DNA from: Fidelibacterota bacterium | GTDB taxonomy: Bacteria; Fidelibacterota; UBA8477 | Length of the DNA stretch: 63,413 nucleotides | Assembly: GCA_021734045.1 (NCBI GenBank) | Contig: JAIPJR010000002.1 | Location: 1-63,413 of the forward strand | Direction of reading: 5' to 3' | Part shown: piece by piece, positions 1 through 7,419 of the stretch | Numbering within the stretch: position 1 is the stretch's first letter | Layout of the letters: each line of letters begins with the position of its first letter | The notes under the pieces: generated by a model | Told to the model about the DNA's origin: nothing | What the model saw: the letters and a program-made list of their open reading frames with translations, nothing else | Database searches by the model: none | Translations under genes and position numbers: made by a program

Positions 1-43
1 CAGGGTTTTACCCGGTTTTATCCTTTCAACCCACCCCATTTTA

Positions 44-70
44 ATAAAAAAGCGGCCATTCCTGACCGCC
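44..70 (-). terminator. Intrinsic terminator after tRNA-Met
   Basis: Read on the minus strand, GCGGTC (69-64) and GGCCGC (57-52) pair over six base pairs, including one G-T pair, around a six-base loop. A run of six T follows. It lies about 25 bases beyond the tRNA 3' end and would end the GNAT/tRNA-Met transcript. Confidence 0.7.
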
Positions 71-92
71 TAACTCTTTGTTTCTATTTAAG

Positions 93-166
93 TAGCAGAG
101 GGCGGACTCGAACCGCCGACACCCGGCTTATGAAGCCGGTGCTCTAACCGACTGAGCTACTCTGCC
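93..166 (-). tRNA. tRNA-Met (anticodon CAT)
   Basis: The minus strand folds into a full cloverleaf. The acceptor stem is GGCAGAG/CTCTGCT, the D arm carries AGCTCAGTCGGTTAGAGC, and the anticodon stem is CCGGC/GCCGG around the loop TTCATAA (anticodon at 130-132). The T arm is GGCGG-TTCGAGT-CCGCC. CCA is not encoded. The first acceptor pair is G1-U72 rather than G-C. The anticodon CAT and the arm sequences fit elongator tRNA-Met; a lysidine-modified tRNA-Ile2 is less likely and cannot be excluded from sequence alone. Confidence 0.93.
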
Positions 167-221
167 CTTTTAAAAAAAGCGCGGAAAGATATCAGGCTCC
201 GCCCCATTGGGCAAGCCAAAA

Positions 222-719
222 CTACCCCTCACCACCATTCGCTACCCGCGCCAACGAATCTCCCGTCAAACGATACACCGTCCACTCATCCTGCGCTTTC
301 GCGCTTAACTTTTCATAAAAGCCAATTGCCGGTTTATTCCAGTTCAACACCGACCATTCCAGCCGGCCACAATTGCGCTCTACCGCCAGTCTCGCCAGAT
401 AGGTGAGCAGCGCCTTCCCATACCCGCTTCCCCGCTTTTCCGGATAGACAAACAGATCTTCCAGATAAATCCCCGGTTGTGCCAGAAAGGTTGAATAATT
501 ATGAAAAAACAGGGCAAATCCCACCGGCTGGCTATCTTCGAATCCCAGGATGACCTCCGCATACTGCTGCTCGCCGAAAAGCGTTCTCCGCAAACGCTCC
601 TCGGTAGCAACGACCTGGTCCGACATGCGCTCATAAGCTGCCAGGGCCGTGATGAATTCAAGGATGACCGGGATATCGTCCTCGGATGCAAAGCGGATGT
701 AGAAACTTTCATTCGACAT
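222..719 (-). CDS. GNAT family N-acetyltransferase
   Basis: A 165-residue single-domain acetyltransferase. Motif A, which binds the acetyl-CoA pyrophosphate, is visible as VYPEKRGSGYGKALL near residue 92. It is preceded by the beta-4 strand GIYLEDLFV and followed by the motif B region WNKPAIGFYEKL. The order and the 'YEDLFV' style are those of the spermidine/diamine acetyltransferase-like subgroup, but the substrate cannot be read from the sequence. The gene lies directly upstream of tRNA-Met on the same strand with only about 55 bases between, so both may share a transcript. Confidence 0.85.
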   Translation of the reverse strand: MSNESFYIRFASEDDIPVILEFITALAAYERMSDQVVATEERLRRTLFGEQQYAEVILGFEDSQPVGFALFFHNYSTFLAQPGIYLEDLFVYPEKRGSGYGKALLTYLARLAVERNCGRLEWSVLNWNKPAIGFYEKLSAKAQDEWTVYRLTGDSLARVANGGEG

Positions 720-784
720 GATGAGAATCCTCTTTTTTTAGAAAAGTAACCTGCGCGAACAAAACAGTATCCGGCACAAGCACA

Positions 785-828
785 ATAAAAAAACGGCCCG
801 AATTGTCATCGGACCGTCTTTCATTAAA
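785..828 (-). terminator. Intrinsic terminator after the 145-residue membrane protein gene
   Basis: On the minus strand ACGGTCCGA and TCGGGCCGT form a nine-pair stem, with one G-T pair, that is followed by seven T. It sits about 20 bases past the stop codon of the upstream gene and separates it from the GNAT gene. Confidence 0.8.
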
Positions 829-846
829 AATCGTTACCAACAGTGA

Positions 847-1284
847 TTAACTGATGGAATCACTCTTCTGAGATTCGTAGGATTTTTCCAGAACCGGCTT
901 GGCGAAACCGTCTTCAATCAAGTCCAGTTCATTCAGAATCGTCTCCCGGGCATTGGCAACCAGGTTAGCCTGCTGGCGCGCCAGAATAATCAGTGCAATG
1001 CCAATCCCCACAGCAAAGGAGACAATGACGATGGACAACAGTGCCGGGGAAATCCCGAAGCCGGTGTTCACAATCGCCTGGTATCCCAGAACAAACAGAA
1101 CCAGCCCCACAATCATCCCAAAAACCAAAGACGCCATGACCTGAAAACCATAGTTTTTCAGAGAAATATGTTGGAGCATCCCACCAATTTTTTTCAAGTC
1201 CCGCTCGGGGATCGGATATACCTTCTGTTCCTTGGGTGTGAACAGCGTAAACCGTTGTGTTAAATTGAAATCGCTCACTGCCAT
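847..1284 (-). CDS. Small membrane protein of unknown function
   Basis: I do not recognise this 145-residue protein. It has a polar N-terminus of about 45 residues, two strongly hydrophobic segments (about residues 48-68 and 80-102) and a polar tail rich in Glu and Ser. It is therefore expected to be an inner-membrane hairpin with both ends in the cytoplasm. The chosen ATG at 1284 has a full GAGGAGG ribosome site five bases upstream; a GTG lies one codon earlier. It is a single gene with its own terminator, following gpsA on the same strand across a gap of about 110 bases. Confidence 0.7.
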   Translation of the reverse strand: MAVSDFNLTQRFTLFTPKEQKVYPIPERDLKKIGGMLQHISLKNYGFQVMASLVFGMIVGLVLFVLGYQAIVNTGFGISPALLSIVIVSFAVGIGIALIILARQQANLVANARETILNELDLIEDGFAKPVLEKSYESQKSDSIS

Positions 1285-1398
1285 CACGGCCTCCTCATAC
1301 CTGTTTCAAAGTTGTCGTAATATGGACAATGTTGTTATTGGTCACAAATATTTTATTGATTCAGTACCATTTACATGAAAATAATCTCCGTGGCCGAT

Positions 1399-2406
1399 TC
1401 AGATTGAATGCCGTTCCTCCACCGGATCCCGCTCCATGAGTTCCATGACCGACTGGCGCGGGTCTTTATCCTCAAATAACACCTGGTACACTTGCTGACT
1501 AATGGGCATTTCCACACCGGTTTTCAGCATCAACTGATGGACCGATTTAGCTGTGCGCAAACCTTCAGCCACCATCTTCATTTCATTGAGAATATCATTC
1601 AATTTTCTGCCACGTCCCAACTCATACCCCACATGGCGATTTCGGCTGTGTTGGCTGAGACAGGTGACGATCAGGTCACCAATCCCGCTGAGTCCGGCAA
1701 AGGTGGATTCCATAGCACCGAGTTTCACGCCCAGACGGGTCATTTCGAATGAGCCTCTGGTTATCAGAGCCGCCAGCGTATTATCGCCGGCACCCATTCC
1801 TGCCAGAATGCCTGCCGCGATGGCAAAGACATTTTTCAGTGAACCACCATACTCCACCCCCAGAATATCGGTGTTTGTATAAACCCGTAGCGTTTTGCAC
1901 ATGAAATAATCCTGCACCCTCCGGGCATTCTCCTCATCGGGACAAGCCGCTACAATCGTGGACGCCATGCCCTTGCTCACCTCTTCGGCATGGGTTGGAC
2001 CATACAAGGACGCCACCCGCTCGGGTACAATCCCCGGTACCGCATCACAAATTACCTGACTCATGGTGAACAGGGTGTCATTCTCAATACCCTTGGCCAC
2101 ATTCACGATAAGCGCCTGAGGTGAAACCATCTCCCGGATTGCTGCAGTTGTTGTCCGAACAGCATGAGATGGCGTGGCGACCACAATCAGGTCAGCTTCT
2201 CTCACCGCTTCAGATAATTCTGGTGTAAGACGCAGGGACTTCGGAATGGTAATCCCCGGCAGGAAATCGGGTAACTCCCGGGTTTCCTCTGCCTGTTGAT
2301 ATAAGGTGGCATCCCAGAACCAGACCCAAACCGAGTGACCATTCTGCTCCAGAAGCATCGCCAAGGTCATTCCCCAGCTTCCCGAACCCAATACAGCGAC
2401 TTTCAT
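1399..2406 (-). CDS. gpsA: Glycerol-3-phosphate dehydrogenase [NAD(P)+]
   Basis: This enzyme reduces dihydroxyacetone phosphate to sn-glycerol 3-phosphate, the backbone of phospholipids, in the cytoplasm. At 335 residues it has the family's normal length. The N-terminal Rossmann motif GSGSWGMTLA starts at residue 7. KGIE (about residue 104) and the segment EYGGSLKNVFAIAAGI carry the substrate-binding lysines, and RGSFEMTRLG contains the C-terminal substrate-binding arginine region. GGGAG stands four bases before the ATG. Its lipid-precursor role fits with pgsA and the acyl-CoA ligase in the same region. Confidence 0.96.
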   Translation of the reverse strand: MKVAVLGSGSWGMTLAMLLEQNGHSVWVWFWDATLYQQAEETRELPDFLPGITIPKSLRLTPELSEAVREADLIVVATPSHAVRTTTAAIREMVSPQALIVNVAKGIENDTLFTMSQVICDAVPGIVPERVASLYGPTHAEEVSKGMASTIVAACPDEENARRVQDYFMCKTLRVYTNTDILGVEYGGSLKNVFAIAAGILAGMGAGDNTLAALITRGSFEMTRLGVKLGAMESTFAGLSGIGDLIVTCLSQHSRNRHVGYELGRGRKLNDILNEMKMVAEGLRTAKSVHQLMLKTGVEMPISQQVYQVLFEDKDPRQSVMELMERDPVEERHSI

Positions 2407-2463
2407 GATGCTCCCGTCCTGATTACTCTCATCAGCCTATCCATATTTTCGCCTGGATGAAAC

Positions 2464-2490
2464 AGGCACCGGAAGATAATCCCGGTGCCT
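2464..2490 (-). terminator. Hairpin between the acyl-CoA ligase gene and gpsA
   Basis: AGGCACCGG and CCGGTGCCT are perfectly complementary over nine bases with a nine-base loop. The T run on the minus-strand side is poor (GTTTCATC). It lies downstream of the acyl-CoA ligase stop and may be a weak terminator or an attenuating hairpin before gpsA. Confidence 0.45.
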
Positions 2491-2539
2491 GGGGGTTGAA
2501 AGATCTGGAATCTGGTAATGAATGCATTACCGTCAGTCA

Positions 2540-4333
2540 TTACTCCTCATACAATTTATCGATGAGATCCTTGTAACGCTCTTCCACTACCTTCCGCTTG
2601 ATTTTCAGACTGGGTGTAAGGGAGCCGTCCTCAATGGTGAACTCTTTGGAGAGCAGGGTGAATTTCTTCACAATCTCGAAGCGTGCAAAATTGTGCATCG
2701 CCTTGTCCACCTCGGTCTGAAATAATTCCTGCACCTTAGGATCGGCCAGCAAGACACTACGATCCGAACTGGGAATGCTGTGATTGGCAGCCCATTCATT
2801 CAGCGCCTGGAATGCGGGGACAATGAGTGCGGATACGAATCGGCGTTTGTCCCCAATCACCACCACTTGTTCGATGAATGGACTGAGCACCAGCGCATTT
2901 TCCAGCCCGGCAGGAGCGATATTCTTTCCACCAGCGGTAACAATCAGATTCTTCTTCCGGTCGGTGATTTTTAGATATCCATCTTCCATTATGCCAATGT
3001 CACCGGTATAAAACCACCCCTCTTCATTGATGGCTTCCCGGGTGGCGGCTTCATCCCGGTAGTACCCTTTCATCACATTGGGTCCGCGGGTAAGAATTTC
3101 ACCATCCTCAGCGATTTTAACTTCAACACCCGGGATCGGAGGTCCCACCGTACCAAAACGGTAATCTTCCAACGGATTCACCGTAATCACCGGTGAGGTT
3201 TCCGTCAGGCCATAACCTTCCAGGATTTTAATGCCTACCGCATCAAAAAAGGAGCCGATGTCAGCCGCCAGGGGCGCGCCACCGGAGACAAAAAAGCGGA
3301 ACCGGGTCCCCAGCAATTCCTTCACCTTGCTGAAGACCAACTTGTCGGCCAGTCCGTTTTTCATATTCAACCAGCCACCCACAGAGCCATTTTTGCGCTT
3401 TACTGCATGGCGTTTTCCCGTCTCAATCGCCCAATGGGCAATTTTCTGCTTCAGGGGTGAACCGGCAGCAAATTTCGCCTGAACGCCGGCATACATCTTC
3501 TCATAAAGCCGGGGAACCGACGCCATAACCGATGGATTTACCGCCTTCATATCAGCCAAAACCGTCTCCGTGGATTGGGCATAGCCGATTGTAGCACCCA
3601 CCGAGGTGGCTAACAGATGTCCCGCCATGCGTTCAAAACTGTGGCTTAACGGCAAAAAGGAGAGGAAGGTGTCATTATCGTCCACATGTAGTACCTGCAG
3701 CGAGGCATTGATATCACTCACCAGATTGTGGTGCGTCAGCATCACACCCTTGGGAGGACCGGTGGTACCCGATGTGTAGATAAGTGTCAGCAGGTCATCC
3801 GGCTTCACCAATTTGACCCGCTCTTCAAACTTGAATGCCTGATCGCTGCTGGCAAAGGCTTTCCCCTTTTCCCGCAGATCAGAGAAAGAAATCACATAGT
3901 CCAGGTCAAAGTTTTCGCTGTCGTCATAGCAAATCACAACCTTGAGTTGCGGGCATTGATCCTTAATCTGAATGAGCTTTTCCACCTGCTCCCTATCTTG
4001 GGCAAAAATCGCCTTGGATTCAGAATGCTCAGCGATGTACTGAATCTGTGAAGGAATTAAGGTGGGATAAATCGTAACTGAGGCAGCGCCGGAGCAGGCA
4101 ATAGCATAGTCAGAATATGCCCAGTGCGGGCAGTTTGCCGACAGAATCCCCACTTTATCATTGGGCTGAATGCCTAATGAAGCCAGACCGTAGGTCGCCT
4201 CTTCCACGATTTCACGGGCTTCCTTACCCGTGTACTCGCGCCAGGAATCTCCCTCTGTAGCCGTGAACAGAACCTTGTCGGAAAACTTCGTCGTGATGTC
4301 CAGAAACATTTGAGCAATGGTGGTAGCGTCCAT
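2540..4333 (-). CDS. Long-chain fatty-acid-CoA ligase (AMP-forming)
   Basis: This enzyme activates fatty acids to acyl-CoA through an acyl-adenylate intermediate. The 597 residues match the long-chain acyl-CoA synthetase branch of the ANL superfamily. Visible motifs are the P-loop-like YTSGTTGPPKG (about residue 190), GYGLTETSP, the ATP-binding YTGDIG and the hinge ITDRKKNLIVTAGGKN. The ATG at 4333 has GGAGG at a spacing of five; the ATG one codon earlier would be only two bases from it. Fatty-acid chain length is not predictable here. It may supply acyl-CoA to lipid synthesis or degradation. Confidence 0.93.
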   Translation of the reverse strand: MDATTIAQMFLDITTKFSDKVLFTATEGDSWREYTGKEAREIVEEATYGLASLGIQPNDKVGILSANCPHWAYSDYAIACSGAASVTIYPTLIPSQIQYIAEHSESKAIFAQDREQVEKLIQIKDQCPQLKVVICYDDSENFDLDYVISFSDLREKGKAFASSDQAFKFEERVKLVKPDDLLTLIYTSGTTGPPKGVMLTHHNLVSDINASLQVLHVDDNDTFLSFLPLSHSFERMAGHLLATSVGATIGYAQSTETVLADMKAVNPSVMASVPRLYEKMYAGVQAKFAAGSPLKQKIAHWAIETGKRHAVKRKNGSVGGWLNMKNGLADKLVFSKVKELLGTRFRFFVSGGAPLAADIGSFFDAVGIKILEGYGLTETSPVITVNPLEDYRFGTVGPPIPGVEVKIAEDGEILTRGPNVMKGYYRDEAATREAINEEGWFYTGDIGIMEDGYLKITDRKKNLIVTAGGKNIAPAGLENALVLSPFIEQVVVIGDKRRFVSALIVPAFQALNEWAANHSIPSSDRSVLLADPKVQELFQTEVDKAMHNFARFEIVKKFTLLSKEFTIEDGSLTPSLKIKRKVVEERYKDLIDKLYEE

Positions 4334-4408
4334 CATTTCCTCCCCATAGTTGTCATCGTTGTTGAGTGATAATATTAATCATTACCGGTTCAAGAAAGAA
4401 GCTATTTG

Positions 4409-4437
4409 TTGACTGCACGTGAGTGACGAAATATATT
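4409..4437 (+). promoter_or_regulatory. Sigma-70-type promoter of tRNA-Leu
   Basis: TTGACT (4409-4414) and TATATT (4432-4437) are separated by exactly 17 bases, and the tRNA begins 20 bases after the -10 box. The same -10 sequence and spacing recur before rpsT. Confidence 0.7.
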
Positions 4438-4457
4438 TGTCCGCTTTTTTAAATGGA

Positions 4458-4542
4458 GCCAGAGTGGCGGAATTGGTAGACGCAGCGGACTCAAAATCCG
4501 CCGGTCCTCGCGACCTTGAGAGTTCGAGTCTCTCCTCTGGTA
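4458..4542 (+). tRNA. tRNA-Leu (anticodon CAA)
   Basis: An 85-base class II tRNA. The acceptor stem is GCCAGAG/CTCTGGT, the D arm contains GGCGGAATTGGTAGACGC, and the anticodon stem is GCGGA/TCCGC around CTCAAAA (anticodon at 4492-4494). A long variable arm (GGTCCTCGCGACC region) is followed by a T arm with GAGAG-TTCGAGT-CTCTC. The discriminator is A and CCA is not encoded. As in the tRNA-Met of this window, the terminal acceptor pair is G1-U72. Confidence 0.95.
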
Positions 4543-4579
4543 CAAACTTGAATAAACCCCGCGAAAGCGTGTATCTTTT

Positions 4580-4921
4580 TTGGCCAACGATCAGAGCAAA
4601 ATTAAGACAGTCATCCTAGATGAATATCAGGAAGCCCGGGCTGTAGCTCTGGAGGCCATGCTCTTTCTGCATAGTTCCGGTGTCTGGGATTACGAATATC
4701 TCATGACCGGCCTGAATAATTTCACGGACCATTTCCGCGAATTTCTGACTGTCATTACCGAACCGGGTGACCGTACCACCCTGGAATTGGTCAAATACTA
4801 CTTCAAAACCAACCCGGGTGAGATTGAAAAATACACCGAATCCAGCGAGGCATTTTTGGATTTGTTCGTGAGAATGCGCGAAAAAACGCAACTGCAGGAA
4901 CGACCGAAGCCCAAAAAATAG
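4580..4921 (+). CDS. Conserved-looking small protein of unknown function
   Basis: I do not recognise this 113-residue cytoplasmic protein. It has no signal peptide or membrane segment, is predicted largely helical, and ends in a basic tail (RPKPKK). The only plausible early start is TTG at 4580; no good ribosome site precedes it, and the next in-frame ATG lies at about codon 27. The gene follows tRNA-Leu by 37 bases and could be read from the tRNA promoter. It converges with comEC, leaving an 11-base gap. Amino-acid composition is protein-like, unlike the opposite-strand frame. Confidence 0.6.
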   Translation: MANDQSKIKTVILDEYQEARAVALEAMLFLHSSGVWDYEYLMTGLNNFTDHFREFLTVITEPGDRTTLELVKYYFKTNPGEIEKYTESSEAFLDLFVRMREKTQLQERPKPKK

Positions 4922-4932
4922 CAGCATTATTT

Positions 4933-7296
4933 TCACGGCTGCACCAACCAAATCTTTTCCCCGTCCGATTGAAAAATTACCGCCTGATGAATATCAGTGC
5001 GTAGCACAGTCGCAGGTAATTGTTCATAACGAGCCACCGTCACAGAGGCCGGGTGCCGAAATTTATTCCCCCGACCCACTGAAATCACCGCCCAGTCCGA
5101 CTGAACCCAATTGACAAAATCGGATGTTGAACTGGTCCGGCTGCCATGATGCGGAACCTTGATGATATCCGCCCGAAGCAAGTCCTTATAACGTGTTTGC
5201 CGATACTCGGAACCGTGTTCCGCATCGCCGGTGAAGATGACCCGCAACTCACCAAACAGAAGCTGAAAGGTGATCGAGGCATCATTGGTGACGGATGGCG
5301 GATTGGTAATCACTGTGGAGTCCGGTGCCAGAACCCGTAGATAAACCGGCGCAAAACTGCTGTCAATGTCACCAGCCAGCGGATAGATCACAGGAATCTC
5401 CAGTGAATCAATCAAATGTTGGATTTCATGATAGGTAAAACTGTCGTAATCATATGCCGCCTGCCAAACCTGCTTCACCGGGAAGTGACGCAATAGCCAC
5501 GGTGCACCACCTACATGATCATTGTGCGGATGAGACAAAATCATGAGATCAATAGTATCCTCACCCAGATAATTCAGGTAAGGTCCCAACACATCCGCCC
5601 CCATATCCTTCCCACCAAAGCGTAAACCGCAGTCTATCACCATAACCTCACTCCCGGGTGTCTGAACCACGACGCCATCCCCCTGACCTACATTTAAGAA
5701 CGCCATTGTCAGGGGCTGGGGTGCTTGAAATACCGGTCGCCAGACGAGAAAATTTGCCAAAACCAATCCGGTGGAAATCAGGGCCATTCCTTTGCGTCGC
5801 CAATTCGAGAATAGTACTAGACTGCTGAGAATGAAAAGTAGTAACCAGCCAAAATGTATCGGCTGTATATCCACATAGGCTAGCGGCAAGGATTGTAAAA
5901 ATTCCACAAACTTAACCAGAATTTCCAGCAGTAGGGTTAATAAGGCAGCCCACCAACCGCCAATCAACGGAATCCAGCTTCCCAGCAGCAGTAGTGCAAA
6001 GCCCAATGCCACGATGACACCGATCAGGGGAATGACCACCAGGTTAGCCATTAATCCTACGATGGGAATTTTATGAAAATAGGCAATGGTAAAGGGCAAT
6101 GTGCCGATTTGGGCAGCCAGGGAAACCAGGAACAAATCTACGGTATAAGTAAGCCAGGTGTGGGCGCCCAAGACTTTTTGCCACGGATCGGGCAGTAACG
6201 CTTTCAAGCGCGGATAAAAGTAGGCGATGGAGAAGACCGCCGCGAAGGAGAGTTGAAATCCCACTCGCCAGAGCTGGTTTGGCGTAATGAGGAGCATACC
6301 TACTGCGGCCGCACCCAACAGATTGTACAAATCAACTTTCCGCTCAAGCGTTGTTCCCCACAGGTAAAGACCCGCCATGGTACTGGCGCGTAAAACCGAC
6401 GGGGCGCCACCGGTGAGCAGGCTGTAAATGCCAAGACCGAGGATCGTTCCCAACACCTGCATGCGGTATGGCAATCGAAAAAATCCCAAAATCACAAACA
6501 GAATGAGTGTCACGTACCCCACATGTAATCCACTCACTGCCAGCACATGAATTACACCCGTATTGGAAAACCATTGAATGATTTCTTCATCCACCTCATT
6601 CCGCAATCCCAGAATCAGCGCACTCAGGAGATATCCGGGTTGGCCAGGCACGCGCTCCCGGAGAAATCCAGCGATGCCTGTACGGTATCTTTGAATTATC
6701 TGTTGAAATGAACGACTCGAATCTGGTCGGATCTGCCAGATGTGATCCCGAGGTGGATAGAGCAGCCAGAATACCTGCTTCTGCTCCAGATAAGCACGAA
6801 AATCAAAGTCCATCGGGTTAGCCCGGGGTAGCGGCTTACGGAAAACACCCCTTCCGCTGAGCGTATCCCCCGGTTCAACCGGTAATGGCTCCTTCAGATA
6901 GGACCAGACCGAACCGGTCACGGTCAGCGTATCTTGCAATGCAAACACATCAACATTCAGGCGCTGCTTGCCGGTGGACGACTCCCCCACCGCAGACACT
7001 ACGCCGGTAAATTGATAGGTTGAATCAGGCTGAAATGCTGCAAACCGGATATCATTACGGTGTGGTGTTTCCACAAGTGCTAAGCGTAGCATCCCGCTGG
7101 TAATTAGGAGCAGCGCAATCACCACCAGAAACGATCGACGCATCAACAGGAGGATTAGAGCGGCCTGGCCGGCAATTAACCACAGAAGATTCAAATTCAG
7201 GTGGGACTGTAGGAGCAATCCGCCCATAAAACAAACGGCAATAAAAAACAACGGACGTTGCACCACCAGTGTATGTAGGGCTAAACGAATTAACAT
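4933..7296 (-). CDS. comEC: ComEC/Rec2 DNA internalisation channel protein
   Basis: This inner-membrane protein is thought to carry single-stranded DNA into the cytoplasm during natural transformation. The 787 residues show the full family layout. An N-terminal hydrophobic bundle and OB-like DUF4131 segment are followed by the multi-spanning 'competence' domain (about residues 220-490, with ALILGLRNE and VSGLHVGYV). A C-terminal metallo-beta-lactamase domain (about 525-787) carries HPHNDHVGG near residue 587, then GDAE and VPHHGS. All metal-ligand motifs are present, so the nuclease-like domain looks intact. No other competence gene lies nearby. Confidence 0.94.
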   Translation of the reverse strand: MLIRLALHTLVVQRPLFFIAVCFMGGLLLQSHLNLNLLWLIAGQAALILLLMRRSFLVVIALLLITSGMLRLALVETPHRNDIRFAAFQPDSTYQFTGVVSAVGESSTGKQRLNVDVFALQDTLTVTGSVWSYLKEPLPVEPGDTLSGRGVFRKPLPRANPMDFDFRAYLEQKQVFWLLYPPRDHIWQIRPDSSRSFQQIIQRYRTGIAGFLRERVPGQPGYLLSALILGLRNEVDEEIIQWFSNTGVIHVLAVSGLHVGYVTLILFVILGFFRLPYRMQVLGTILGLGIYSLLTGGAPSVLRASTMAGLYLWGTTLERKVDLYNLLGAAAVGMLLITPNQLWRVGFQLSFAAVFSIAYFYPRLKALLPDPWQKVLGAHTWLTYTVDLFLVSLAAQIGTLPFTIAYFHKIPIVGLMANLVVIPLIGVIVALGFALLLLGSWIPLIGGWWAALLTLLLEILVKFVEFLQSLPLAYVDIQPIHFGWLLLFILSSLVLFSNWRRKGMALISTGLVLANFLVWRPVFQAPQPLTMAFLNVGQGDGVVVQTPGSEVMVIDCGLRFGGKDMGADVLGPYLNYLGEDTIDLMILSHPHNDHVGGAPWLLRHFPVKQVWQAAYDYDSFTYHEIQHLIDSLEIPVIYPLAGDIDSSFAPVYLRVLAPDSTVITNPPSVTNDASITFQLLFGELRVIFTGDAEHGSEYRQTRYKDLLRADIIKVPHHGSRTSSTSDFVNWVQSDWAVISVGRGNKFRHPASVTVARYEQLPATVLRTDIHQAVIFQSDGEKIWLVQP

Positions 7297-7419
7297 CTCT
7301 TATCAACAGCTATACGAAACGCCGTGATAATAATGCGTCAGAGATTTGAATTCAAGCGTGAATCGGGAGTGATATTATCCTGGTTAAGGAATAACGCGGG
7401 TTGATGGGTGGGGAAAAAA

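Noticed and set aside
4616-4951. A 111-codon minus-strand frame opposite the 113-residue gene
   Set aside because: It overlaps the end of comEC and the whole plus-strand gene and has no ribosome site. The plus-strand protein is the more natural composition.
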